DNA of 64,000 nt. Origin: Trichaptum fuscoviolaceum. Its lineage: Eukaryota > Basidiomycota > Agaricomycetes > Hymenochaetales > Trichaptaceae. The number at the start of each line of letters is the position of its first letter. Position 1 is the first letter of the stretch. The stretch covers positions 1,533,424-1,597,423 of the forward strand of contig CAJSYZ010000001.1 in assembly GCA_910574455.1 (NCBI GenBank). The letters run 5' to 3'. The notes below the pieces were generated by a model that did no database searches, was not told the origin of the DNA, and saw nothing but the letters and a program-made list of their open reading frames with translations. Position numbers and translations under genes: made by a program. Below are positions 21,554 to 34,441 of the stretch, piece by piece.

Positions 21554-24500
21554 TCACAACCCATTCCATTCAAATGCGTCGCTCTTCTCGAATACGACCG
21601 AGGCCTTTAGTGGGAGAGAGACAGAAGACGGGCCCACAGAGACGCCATACTTCCCGCTTTCGACAGTCCAGGAGTTAATGCGGGCTTCCCAATAGCTGAA
21701 CGCGTACTTGTCGAGTGTTACCTCCACACTACGCGTCTCGCCTGGCTTGATATCCTTGACTTTCTTGAATGCCTTGAGCGTCCGCGCAGGGTGCGTTAGC
21801 TCCGATGTCTCTGACAGCGAAACATAGACCTGGACAGCCTCGGAGCCCAACACAGAGCCCGTGTTCTTGACTTTGAAGCTGACTGTCACTGACACGTCCT
21901 TCGAGGCAACTTTCGGCTTGGAAACACTAATATCTGAATACTCGAAGGTGGTATACGAGATTCCGTATCTGTGGAAAATGAGGACGCGGCAAACATCAGA
22001 AGCGATTCTTACTCACCCGAAAGGCCAGAGCGGAGCGGTCTGTACGTGGTCGTAGTGTTTGTAACCCTTTAATTCATATTAGATTAGCGCTCACACATAT
22101 CAATAGATATAGCCACTTACGACGAAGAGGTCTTCGGAATACAGCACAGTACCATTCTCCGAATGGAAATGGCCAAAAGAGGGAGTATCTTCGAGGCGCT
22201 TCGGGAAAGTAAGAGAAAGCTTTCCTGATGGATTAACCTTGCCGAACAGCACATCGGCAATGGCGTCCCCGGTCGCATTTCCAAGATACCATGAGTGCAC
22301 AAGAGCAGGGACGGAGTCCGCCCATGGCATTGTAATGGCCGATCCCTATTTAAACATATACGTTAAGTATGCTTCAATCACTAATGAAGCTCTTTTGAAA
22401 ATGTTAGGCCACGTACAGACTGCGTAACGACAACAGTGTTCTTGTTTGCTGCCAATACTTTCTCGACAAGCTCGTCTGTGCGACCGGCAAGCGAAAGCGT
22501 CTTCCTATCGTAACCTTCGGTCTCCCAGTCAGAGTTTAGGCCAACAACGACGATCGCTACATCGGCCTCTGATGCAAGACGGACGGCTTCGGAAATTTCA
22601 CCGTCGCCATCGATAACGGGAGCACCACCCAGGCGGACAGCAGGGTTGACGTCGCACAGCGTCTCGTCTTCATCGCCGTCAGCTGGCCCACGGACATTGA
22701 CATATTCAACGAGGATATCGTGTGCGACACCGGCCTTGAGGTCGACGGAACCTGTCTCCTCTGCCGTTCCAGAACCAAAGAACGCGACGCCACGACGCTG
22801 GCGAGTCCAGTTGTCTATGATGAGCTTGCCATCGACATATAGCTGCGCAATATTGTGAGTTAATGTGACTTGCGATGGAGGTCAGACAGAAGGGCAAACC
22901 TTAGCGCGGCCCGCGACAGTCAGCCCGAACTCGAACTTTTGGTCACTGGATCGGGGCTTTAACTTGCCATTAAGCTTTAGCATCCATCGCTCAGTGATAT
23001 TTTTCGGGTAGGACGTCGAAATGAAGCAACTCGTTTCGTCAATGAGTTTTGTTTCCACAACTTCCCCTACAGCGGCAAGACTTGAGTCGGTGTTATAGTA
23101 CGAACCTATCCAGCCCTTTTCGCCCTTTTCGGTCACAATCTCGTAGTCAAGACTGGGCAGGGTCACCGTCGCTGTGAGACAAAGAGCTCGTAGTGAGTTC
23201 GTCGATAATCAAGATTAGGAACGAAATGCAAATCACCTCGTGCTCCCTCTGTGTAGGTGACCTCAACGTTTGGTCCAAGCGCTTTGACGATACCATCGTA
23301 TGGGGAAATGAAGTAGGAAGGCTTTAGAGACGCTGATCCACCACCAGAAAGAACGAGAGCTTTCGCATTGCCGCCGACGATCGCAACTTTCTTCAGCTTG
23401 GACGCGCTTAGAGGAAGGATGCTCCCCTCGTTCTTTAAGAGGACAATGCCCGAAGAGGCGACATCGCGCATGAGCTGAGCATCTTCCTCGCTCTCTTTCG
23501 TGCGTTCCTCGCCATCTCCATCTAACACCTGCTGGTGGGTAAGCTTTATACTCATTCACGTGCGATATTACGGGCTATACCTCAGGAGCGCCTTGTGCAC
23601 ATTTTTGCACGAACTCGAGGACCTTCAAAGCGCGTTCTTTCACGGTGCGAGTAGTGAGTTTTCTTGCAACTACTGAACGCGTGACCTTATCGGAAGTCCT
23701 CCATTTATTTGTACCCGGCATCTCCAGATCAACGCCTGCGTTGATGCTTTCCGCTACACTGTAAACGCCAAACCTAATGCAAGCCACTATTGTGAGAAGA
23801 ATGCGATATTTTCGATAGGTTGACTGTACCAATCACTCATGACAAGCGCATCGGACTTCCACTCTCCCCTAAGAATCTCCTTTAAGAAGGGATGTTCAGA
23901 GCAGTGAATGCCATTTAGGCGGTTGTAACTATGAAATTTATTAGATCCTTACTTCACAGGAAAAAATGCACCCATGGACTTACGCAGTCATGTACGACCA
24001 AGGTTGTGCATACTTTTGGGCTAGCATGAAAGGCATGAGATAAATTTCGCGTAGTGCTCTTGGGCTGACATCGCTGCTGTATGCCATACGATCATCCTCC
24101 TTGTCATTGGCCCTAGTGAAATCCAAGTTAGTTTCGGACTTAATTCAGCACCTTATAGATGTTGTACACGAAATGCTTGATTGTTGTGCCAATCCCCTGG
24201 GATTGAATGCCCTTGACGTATGCCGCTGCGAGCATCCCCGAAAGATAAGGGTCCTCAGAGAAGCTCTCGAAACTCTAATGATGCAATCAATCAATCTGAC
24301 ACACGGGTCGGCGGGGCAATAGAGTCGTAAAACGCACTCTTCCTCCGAGGGGTGACTAGCATAGCCATACGGAATCAGCTAACGAGCCGTGTATACAGTC
24401 AAAACTCGATACGCACGCGCTGGATGTTGCATGTTGGCGCTAGAATCACAGAAGCGGCTCTAAGTTTGGCTTCGGGAGCGAGGAGTTTCGCTCCAACCAT

Positions 24501-24931
24501 TTCGACGAGCTCCGGGTCCCAAGTAGCCCCCAACGCCGTAGAAGACTGGAATCGAGCGCATTTAGTGAATATCAAACTAATTAAAAGAAGTTTTGTGGGA
24601 CACACCGGAAGACATTTCGCGGGTGTACCCATGAAGAAATGATTCCCTCGTACACCTGACAGGCAAATGTCGGTCAAAGGGCTGCAAAGTCAGTGGACTG
24701 TGGACTACAGAAAGTACGAACCATTCGGTCCATCGCTGACCTGGATGGATGGGTTAGCCCATGTAATGAGAAGGTAGTCTCACTATTCACCTTGATAGGC
24801 GGGACACCAAGCCTTGGAATACCGTGTGTATGCCAGAAACCAACGCCAGCTGTGAGAGCGATTGCTTCCTCGAGGGTGAGCTGCTCTACTATGCTTTTGA
24901 CGTCAGCTTTCGCGAAGTCAGAGGGTGCCAT
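21554..24931 (-). CDS. GH3 beta-glucosidase with PA14 domain, no signal peptide
   Basis: Hydrolyses terminal beta-linked glucose, for example from cellobiose. About a dozen exons rebuild an intact protein of roughly 850 residues. The N-terminal GH3 barrel includes [27 protein letters not shown], and the catalytic nucleophile Asp in VMSDWFG, formed across an intron. The C-terminal sandwich is split by a PA14 insert (KGWIGSYYN to [11 protein letters not shown]). The acid/base Glu lies in WETEGYDR. A fibronectin-III-like end has [10 protein letters not shown] and a GKYGVSVG segment. The protein starts [13 protein letters not shown] with no hydrophobic leader, which fits the intracellular or cell-wall-bound class of fungal GH3 enzymes with PA14. 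It diverges from the histidine-kinase gene. Confidence 0.93.
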
Positions 24932-26030
24932 ATTTTGTGCAAGGCGGATGTTATCTCGTTGGTCGCCTCTGTCGGGAGATGCTGGTGGTTACAGGAAGAG
25001 GGGAGAAGACGGTATGTAGCTGCTGCATGGGGCCTATATAATGGTCCTCACATCCGGTCTCTGAACCGGCGAGCACTGCTAACCAAGTTATGGATAATTT
25101 GTTCCGTCCCCGTGAGCACTTCACACAAGAGGTAGTAACGCCGAGGTTTTCCCGAATCATTCGAACGCAATCCCATTTCAAGTACTACCCCGCTTCATCG
25201 CGGCTCATAATAAACTGACAACGGACAGCTACACGATCACTAGAGGTCCTTGTGTGAGATGTAAGAAGTTTTGCATGGCTTCAATCTCACACAGCAGCTA
25301 GATTGGAGTTCGGCATCGGGAGTTGGGCCCTGCATACTTATACCCAGAGCAATCAGGTGAAGTGCATCAAACTAACTACAGATCAGCTCAGCCAAGCACT
25401 TCGATACAGGCCGAGAATAAATTCGAAGGCACTCTAATGTTATTTCTTCCGCGATCGTCTATCTTTCGGACGAAAGTTTGCATCCATTCATAACAGCGTG
25501 CGGATGATTGGGGAATGCCCGAGTCCCATATAACTTCCGTATAGCAGCTTCAGTTCATGAGGAGACTTGCCTGTCCTTTGATGCTACGAAACAATGATTT
25601 GATCTCATGCAAGTTGTATAAATATTGGAAGTCTGACGTACCGGAAAAACGTCGGGACAACTTGAATGGCTGCCGGATGGTTATTCGCGGGGTAGTAATG
25701 TTAAGTCAGCAACAAGGATACTATATATGGTACTAGTACTACTAGTGCTTCACAATAATGTACGTAATGAACTGTAAGTCAATAAGATCACATAACTGAT
25801 TACCTTTTCCGAAAGATATATGTTCAACACAGTTGGCAACCGAAGAGACACTGCTTGACATTGAACTTGATTCACCTCAGCCACTCACCTTCACGCGCAG
25901 GAAAATCGCAAGAACCAATGCAAAGCTGAAAATTAACCTGTTCCTTAATCCTTCGCTCGAAGCTTGCTTGTGAACTGAAGGTTTCGCCAAAGTGCTCCAC
26001 CAGGACTCTCAGTCCACCTACGTGGAAACG
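24932..26030. other. Divergent promoter region of beta-glucosidase and histidine kinase
   Basis: About 1.1 kb without a gene. It holds a TATA-like box close to the beta-glucosidase start. Two GCGGGG-type words (25188-25193 on the minus strand, 25687-25692 on the plus strand) match the loose carbon-catabolite-repressor consensus SYGGRG. Such short words occur often by chance, so a CreA/Cre1 role is only a possibility. Confidence 0.5.
25035..25042 (-). promoter_or_regulatory. TATA-like box for the beta-glucosidase gene
   Basis: ATTATATA on the minus strand, about 100 bp upstream of the ATG at 24931. Confidence 0.45.
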
Positions 26031-29000
26031 ATGACCACTCCGTTGTCAGATCTGCCTTACATTGCGTTTCTAACAGCATATCCGCACCCAGCATTCATTT
26101 TATACGGGAGAAAACAATACGGACAAGGTGCAGCGACGTTAAACCCAGTCTTCGGGAACCCGGCTTTTCGCTCTCTAATCTTCGGACCGGACGAAGATAC
26201 TGCTGAACTTGGTTTCGCGTTCATAAAGTCATTAGATTCTGTCGAAAAGGCTCAAAAGCTTGCTTATTGGCTTGAAAAGGGGAAGAGGGATGCAAAGTAT
26301 AGAGAAGAGAGTCTGGTAATTGAAGTGAAGCCGTCGTGGACACCCCTGGATGCAACACCGGTGTTGTTGGAGCTCACGCAAACGATTGTGGATGATTTCA
26401 TAGTCTGCACGTCGACACCCCGTTCGCCTCTTCCCAAGTATGCCACCCGAAGAGTATCCTCTACAAGCCCAAAGAATCGGATAGGTCGTGATTTCAATAT
26501 GCGGATTCCAGATTTCTCCCTGGCATCGCCACAGAACAACCCGGGCATTTTGGGCTCAATTTCTACCTCGTTGACTGCAATCCGTAACTCGACTAGTAGC
26601 GGTGGCCCAAGCTCTCGCTCTCCTGAAAGGCATTACGACGCGACTGTACAAAAGCCTGGCCAGGAAATGAAGGAAATGATAAACACCTTCAATTGGCATT
26701 TGACCCCTCTTGGACCTCGTCATATGTGGGATCCAATATTAAAAGTCGCTCTGAATTTTATCCTTGCCTATCCATATCCCGTATGTTGACTCACTCTATT
26801 TTATGAATTCGAGTTTCTCAAATGTGTTTGCGAATAGGCCGCCCTTTGGTGGGGTTCTGAACTTGTCCTACTCTATAATGATGCCTATAAGGAGATGGCA
26901 GGCCATAAACATCCGCGCATATTTGCTGAAAGAGGAAGTGCGTCTTGGGGAGAGCTCTGGGACCATCTAGGCCCTTTAGCCGATCAAGTATTCACTGGTC
27001 TTTCCATCGCGAAAGAGGATGGTAAGGAACTGTGTATTATTAAGCATTTTCACTTGAGTCTAACTTGGTTCAAGATATGCTATTCTTCAATCGTCTAACG
27101 GAGGCGAAGCTTCCTGAGGAGACTTACCATTCGTGGAGTTGGGTAAGCAAGGACGAAAAGCGATCAAACTTCAAATGTCTTATGAAATCTGATAGGTTCC
27201 GATCTCTGGCGATGACGGCAAAGTCGAGGGCATCATAAACACTAATTTTGGTACAAGTCTATCTATATCTTCTTATACGAACGTTTCTCAGCAGTTTACA
27301 GAGACCACCCAAAAAGTATTATCGGAAAGGCGAATGTTGTTTCTCCGAGATCTAGCTAATAGTGCTGGTAAGTGTGCCTATTCCTAGAACCAGGGATTTA
27401 CGAGTAAATTCTCACAAATTGTCGCTCAGGCTTGGCGAGAACTCAGGTAGAATTCGCAAGGGCTGTTCTCGACGTTATTTCTCTTTCTCAAAAAGAGTCA
27501 GTATACTTTGTCATTGGCAAAATCATCACCACTAAGCATTGATATTAGCTGCCCGTTTGCGGCGTTTTATTTTTGTAATGTGAAAGGTATGAACGCATAA
27601 CTTCATCAACATAGCTTCATGCTTACAGTCAACAATAGAGACCGGCGCTCCAGTTGAAAATGGCCCCCGAACTTCATACATTCGACGATTAGTCGACGAT
27701 CTACCCATGAAAATCGAGCTTAGGAGAGCAAGTACTGTGGCTATCCCAGAGTCGCATCGTTCCTTCCCACACACAATAGAGGTTGTAATTGAACCAATGG
27801 CGTTTCGCCACTCGCCAAAGACTCATTCGCACGGATCGCCAGGAGCAACTTATCATTCCTCGGATAGTTCACTACCTGATATGAGGAGCACCAGCTTCAG
27901 TATGCTCGACTCAAAGGCCGTTTATTCTCCTGCTACAGAGGGTGATTTGAGACCGACGACGGAATCTGCTTCTGTGTGGTCATCAGATAATTCCTCAGCT
28001 ACAGCAATACAGAACCCTGCAGTCATGTGGCCCTTCGAGGAAGCAATTGTGTCTCGGCGTCCTGTACATGTTCCGAATTTACCCGGTTATGTCGTTGAAG
28101 GTCTCGAGATGCGAGGGTGGGGAGAGCCTGCGCGTGAAGCGGTTGTGATACCTGTAGTTGTCGACGATGCAAACTTGCCTTGCGCTGTCTTGGTCATGGG
28201 TCTCAACAGCAGAAGAGGATACGACTCAGAGTACGAAAGCTGGATAGATTTGGTCCGACTGTCTCTTAATTCCCTGATGACGGCTGTAAAGGGACGTGAA
28301 GCCGATCTTATTCGTGCTGAGTACGTCATTGAATAACTGGAAGACGCTCGAGAAACTGACCTCTTTCAAGGCATCTAGCTCAATTGGATAGTGCCAAAAC
28401 GGCCTTTTTCAGCAACGTGTCTCATGAACTTCGTGAGCTAACGTGGACTTGCATCATTCGGGCTTGTCTTATAATATGAACAGGGACGCCTTTGACCCTC
28501 ATTCAAGGTCCCTTACAGGATAGCCTTGCTCTTGTGTCTGAAGGGAAGGCGAAAGAACATCTTAAGATGGCGTCCCGCAACGTCCTTAGACTGTCTCGTT
28601 TGGTCGACTCTCTAATGGACTTCAGCAAACTAGCTGCAAACCGACTTGAAGGTCCGTGGATGTCAAGCATAGCTTTCTGTAGGCTAACTGTCATCAAAGG
28701 GCGCTTCAGAGCTGTCCAGCTTGGCAGCTATACTGCTGACCTAGCAGCCTTATTTCGAAGGTGAATATCAGAATAGTTATACACGTGCTTTTCTTAATCT
28801 CGTGTGTCATTGTAGTGTCATTGAAAAGGGAGATATCCAGGTTTGTCAACTCCCTTGAGTTGGTGAACAATCTTTTTTTATTAATTATCAATAAAACAGT
28901 ACATCGTCACCTGCGACATGTCGGATAGAAGGTTGTGTTATATTGACCCCGAGTAAGTGCAGCGAGTTCAGCGTCACTTTGGTAGTAATTTCTGAACTTG

Positions 29001-32000
29001 CTTTGCGTAGCTTCTGGGAAAAGATTATCTTCAACCTTATCGGAAATGCTTATAAGTGTATTTATCATCCTGTCGTTCATTTATTGAGTACACCATGATG
29101 ACACCGATACAGATACATTGCGCGGCTCAATCGTAGTCTCACTCACGTACGATAGTGACTTTGCGCATTTTCGTGTCAAAGACACCGGTGTCGGTATACC
29201 TGAGTCAGGTTAGTTGGATCAAGAAAGTGACTATATCTGCTAAAGCATTGTTTAGACATCGACAAGATTTTCGAGAGATTCCACAGGGTGGATGTAAGTA
29301 TCTTCCATTGTTATCGACGCTCATCTCTTACTTTGTTTACCTGAAGGCCACGAGTCGCAGCCATGAAGGAACAGGCATCGGTCTAGCCTTGACAAAAGTA
29401 TGTCTTAACGGTACAAGCCGTGCGTTTGGTGGCTAATACGAAAATAAGGAACTTGTGAAACTGCACGGTGGCACACTTTCTGTGATCTCAAAGACGGAAG
29501 ATGAAGATCCAGAAGACTACGGCAGTTGTTTCACTGTTACACTTCCTCTTGGGAAAGATCATCTACCATCAGCGCATATCATTCATGATGATGGCGATAT
29601 ACCACATCAAAGATTTTATGCTCGAGGTATCATCGACGAAGCGACCCATTGGTCTTCTCGCCAGCCAGACGAGCGAACACCCAGCGAGTCTAGTGACTCC
29701 GGTGGAAGTAGTGAAGGCAGCAGGATGGACCCTTCCACTCTCTTCTTTGCTAAGAGTGACATAATTCTGCTTGGTGAGTATGATGACTCCTCTCTATGCA
29801 TTTGGTATGTTGATCCTCCTACCGTTTAGTGGATGACAATGCGGATATGCGACGAGTAGGTACTTTGAAGTGGTACAAAGCAAACTAACCATTCACTCTC
29901 ATACCAGTACATCAAATCTCTGTAAGTACAGATCTTATTGTATACCCACAGGAAGTCAACTCAAATCTCATAACTCCAGTTTCACTCCTTATTGTCAAGT
30001 CATCGAAGCGGCGCATGGCCAAGAAGCTCTCCGTATCCTTGACAAAAAGATACCTAACCTTATTCTGAGTGATGTGATGATGCCTGGTATCGTCGATATT
30101 TTGTGGCTTCTATGCATAACTCGAGCTGAACTATTACGGCATAGTTCTGGATGGCTATGGTTTGATTGCTCATGTCCGACAGCGACCAGAATGCAGTGAG
30201 TAGATAGTCATTTTTTTGCGAAGGGATGTTCTTGACATTGGTCCTAGAACTTACACCTATCATCCTTGTCACTGCAAAGGAGAGTGAAGAGTCACGGGTA
30301 GAAGGTCTAGTAAGTTTGTTGTCGTCTAGTCGTCAGCTATCCTCTCACGCAGAAATAGTTATCGGGTGCTGATGAGTGAGTCCAACTATGCTACTGATGC
30401 TAATTAACTAAAATGTGCATCAGTTACATGAGCAAGCCATTCACGGTTAGTGGCTCATCTGACTATAAATAATTGTTCGCTGACGTAGGATTTAGGGAAA
30501 AGAACTCATAGCGCGTGTTCATCTTCAGATGCAACTTGGCAAGCGTCGAATAGATTTGGAGGTATGGGTCTCAATGTCTACTTTATCACTCAGAGGCTAA
30601 AGTTTATCTTCAGGCAAAATTCATGTAGGAGTCTCGAAGTCGTTGTGGGAGCGAACATCATGATTGATGTTTTTGAAGGGAGCGCACTCGCGAGATACAA
30701 CTTCTTTCAGACTTGTCTCCTGTGGGTATAATAAGGTGGACAACAATAGTTTTTCTTCTCGAACAGGTCGCTAAATCTATCTTTGCAGAGCGGACGACTC
30801 TGGAAAGTGAGTGTTCTCTCCTTAGAGAAACAATTGTTTTATACTAATTCACACCTCAAGAGTACAATACGGTATGTGATTGCATGTTTGAGTCCTGTCT
30901 CATTCATGGATTGTGCTGTTAGCGAATGGCCGATGGCGCGAGATAAGCGGATTTCATCCGACCGACGCATGGTGAGTTTGTGTTGTTCTGTACTTAATTG
31001 CGTCTCTGATTAACTCGTTAATCGTCTTAGGCCGGATAGGTATACCTAATATCATGTTTTTATGGGGGCAAAAATTTGATACTCAGTTAGTGTTCGAGAT
31101 GATGACAGGGATTCTGTGCTTGAATGCTGGAAAGCAGCATATGAGCGACACGAACAATCTTCGATGGAATTTCGTGCGTTAATTTCTTCTTCTCCCCTCC
31201 CCTCGGCGTGCACACACACTATATTCCTCTGACTGGTTTGACAGGTTTCAAGAACGGGACATATGCAAAAGGCTCTTTCCAACCCCTGAAAATAGAAACT
31301 GGCGTCGGTGTGTTGTTCCACGTTTCTTAGTGAAGGCTTGTAGAGTAACATATTTCTTCGTCCTAGTAACTGGTGTAATTGGGACCATAACCGACATTTC
31401 AGACCAGCGTCTGCTTGAGGAATCCAGACTTGCGCATGTTCAAGAGCGAGAGATCGAGGCGCGGAGGCGAGCGGAGGAGGCGGAAGAAAGACGAAAGGAG
31501 GCGGACGAACGTCGGAGAGGACAGGGTAAGGTTAATGATCAACACTGTCTTCACAACTGATAGACTAGCCTTTCCGAAGAACTCTTGATTGACGTTACCT
31601 CGCATGAATTACGACAACCCGTATCTGCAATTTTGAACTGCTCAAGTCTTGTCCGCTCCAATCTGGCTAAGCTCCGTGATGAACTGCAACGACGCTCTCA
31701 GGCCGACAAATCATTTGGGCTCAATAAAGAGCTTCTCCCGAAGATTGAAGAAGATCTTGAAGCGCTCGACGCCATATATCAGGTATGTGTTAAGGCTGAT
31801 TATATGTGTCTGATTCTAATATGTCTTCGGAAGTGTGGCCTAGCTCAAGGTAAGTATGGCACACCTCATGATCTGGTTTCTACTTGTTGACAGTGACATT
31901 ACAATAGAACGCATTGCAAACGACGTACTCTCATTGTCAAGGATTCAGTTACAGATACTGTCGATTCAACCTATTGAGTTTGAGCTCGTTTCTGAAGTCC

Positions 32001-33752
32001 AGAGGATCATGGCTATCTTTCGTAATGAATTGAAGATGTGGGTGAATCAAATTCAGAAATAAGTGCTTAATTCACCCTATCATCACACAGGAAACGCATA
32101 GAACTGGATCTGAGATTTGGAGAATCCATCGATCGACTTGGTATATCAACAATTCGGTCGGATAAATTGCGCTTTGGTCAAGTCATGTTAGTGTTTCCAT
32201 ACATCTATACCAACGGACGCTGACTTGATGGGTAGAACAAACCTGCTCAGTAACGCTATTAAATTTACAGATGTAAACCTTATTACGATAATGCCTATGG
32301 AGACCGCGAGTTAACCCTGCATACTAGACTTCAGCGAACAAACGTGAAATTGATGTGAATGTGGAAGTTTCCAGATGGGCGCCACCTGCAGATGGGCCCT
32401 GTATCCCTCCCAAAGAAGACGACAAGCCGAAGAATCCCGCCTCGGTGACAAATCGTGGCAGTTCCTCGATATTTGTCTATATTTCCGTCAAAGATTCGGG
32501 ACCGGGCTTGATGCCTGAAGACCTGTCTCTACTTTTCCAGCGGTACGAGGACTATTTCTGTCCAGGTTTATCACTACTGACATTGTAAGCTGGTAGTTTT
32601 CAACAAGGCTCGGTACGTATTTACGATTCTTGGTGTTGCTAGCGAGATTACTAACATCCTCTTAATCAAATAGAACTCTCATAATGTTTTTGGAGGGTCG
32701 GGACTCGGACTATTCGTGTCAAGAAAGCTCTGTGACCTACTTGGGGGTCGGATAGAGGTACGTTGCATTTGTTGACCGATCCAAAGGCTCATTTCATCAT
32801 GCAACATCGACCACAGGTTGCCAGTGTTTATGGTGATGGAGCAACCTTTCGCTTCTTCATTGAAGCTGTTCCCGTACCAAGCCCAGGACATACTCAAGCT
32901 GGCTTGCAAGATAGTCCTGAGATGCTTAAAAGCAGTTCCATGCGCAGCTCGAACTCATATGGCATACCCCCAGACATCCATTTATCAAGCCCTTTGCAGT
33001 AAGAGCATTCCATCCCAAATCAGCCGTACTTGAGCTTATGCTCAAACTTCTCTTCAGCATATTGATCACTGAAGACAACCTAATAAACCAGGTAAGTAGA
33101 GATTGTATATTCACATTGATGATTCGGAAGTAGCTTATATGATGACTGCTTTCAGACTGTCCTAAAGTTAGTGCTTCAACGAAGAATGCACTGATTGCCA
33201 TCTGTACTGAATGCTCCATGCAGCCGTCAGCTTAAGAATGCTGGATGCAAAACTGCCCTGGCTTCCAATGGCTTACTAGCTATTCAGCAAATCCAGAAGC
33301 TCGCAAGCCAAAAAGACACTGAGCAGAAACAGTTTGATGCCATTCTTGTAAGCGTCAGTCCATTGACTCGTAAGTACTTAAGGCTGACGACATTCGCAGA
33401 TGGACTGTGAGATGCCTGTCATGTATGTCAGCTATAAAATCCAATGTTTTGCGGCTGTCTTAACTTAGCATCTCAGGGATGGTCTGACTGCGGTTCGGGA
33501 GATTCGAAAGATGGAGGAGACAGGCGCGCTTCCAGCCCGGAACCTTATATTTGCTATAACTGGCAACGCGCGAGACGGGCAAGTTCGTAGCGCGCTGGAA
33601 GCTGGCATGGACGAGGTTATCGTACGTTCGACTCTACATTACTTGATTATTGAAACTGGACGACATTCAATCCTTGTTAGATCAAACCATACAAGCTTGA
33701 TGAACTCCTTATGAAGATTCAAGACGCGATTGCAGCATCGCGTAACCCATAG
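26031..33752 (+). CDS. Dual hybrid histidine kinase (two kinase-receiver modules)
   Basis: A membrane-free sensor kinase with two complete HK-REC units, of the order of 2,000 residues in more than 25 exons. The start is the ATG at 26031; the frame is open upstream without an ATG. Order: a PAS-like segment (FGNPAFRSLIFG), a PAS segment with ALWWGSELVLLYNDAY, a GAF-like region to about 28320, H-box 1 FFSNVSHELRTP, N-box FNLIGNAYK, D-box VKDTGVGIPES, G-box EGTGIGLALTK, receiver 1 (LLVDDNADM, LILSDVMMP, SKPFTGKEL). Then a PAS-like linker, a Glu/Arg coiled coil near 31430-31530, H-box 2 DVTSHELRQPVSAIL, MTNLLSNAIKFTD, VKDSGPGLMPE, GGSGLGLFVSRK, and receiver 2 (LITEDNLINQ, MDCEMP). All catalytic His, Asp and Lys positions look intact. 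It would feed the HOG-type phosphorelay through an HPt protein. Confidence 0.9.
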
Positions 33753-34441
33753 GGTGCTCGAAGGTTGGGCTAATTTGAGATATTCATCACTAATTATTTC
33801 AATAGACACGCCCGCAATACACCAAGAATTCGAATGATAGTTATACGCCATTTTCCGAAGCAGTTATCGCCGTCATTGTACATAATTCCAATCTACTTTC
33901 GCAACTATCAGGCCGTTTCGCATGGACATGTAGCTTTTTACTCTTTTTCCAACACCATCGCACTCACTTTGTAGCACGAACAGAACTCTTTTCCCCCTTC
34001 TATTAATCATCTTGGAATTTTTTAGACACATGTTAATGTACGTTTCAAGCTGTCGATCTGCTGTATGTATATTATTGTTTTTTCTTGGGATTTCAGAATT
34101 ATCTATCTACGTCAATATACATGTGGCCATAGATAATCCCGCCGAGCATGGACGGTGCGTAATCGCACGGATGTTTGACCCCGCTGTCATCGTTGCACAC
34201 CGTGAACTGGTATTGGAAGAATCGCGAACTCGAACGAAGAGTCATTCGATGCAAGCAGTCGGGTCCGGAGTGAGAGTCAGTACTACCGGGTCCGACCAAC
34301 AGTGTCCAGCGCCTGGCTTCAGAAATCATTGAAATAGAGCACCGAGTTCAGCACAACTATTGTCACATAGATTATCCATTCCGCGTCTCTCAATCATTAG
34401 GCCACTCAGAGTTTACAAGCGTTTACTGATTCAGAGAAACA
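33753..34441. other. Intergenic region, no gene seen
   Basis: About 690 bp between two plus-strand genes. T-rich runs near 33940-34090 suggest the 3' UTR of the kinase gene and then the next promoter. Confidence 0.6.
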
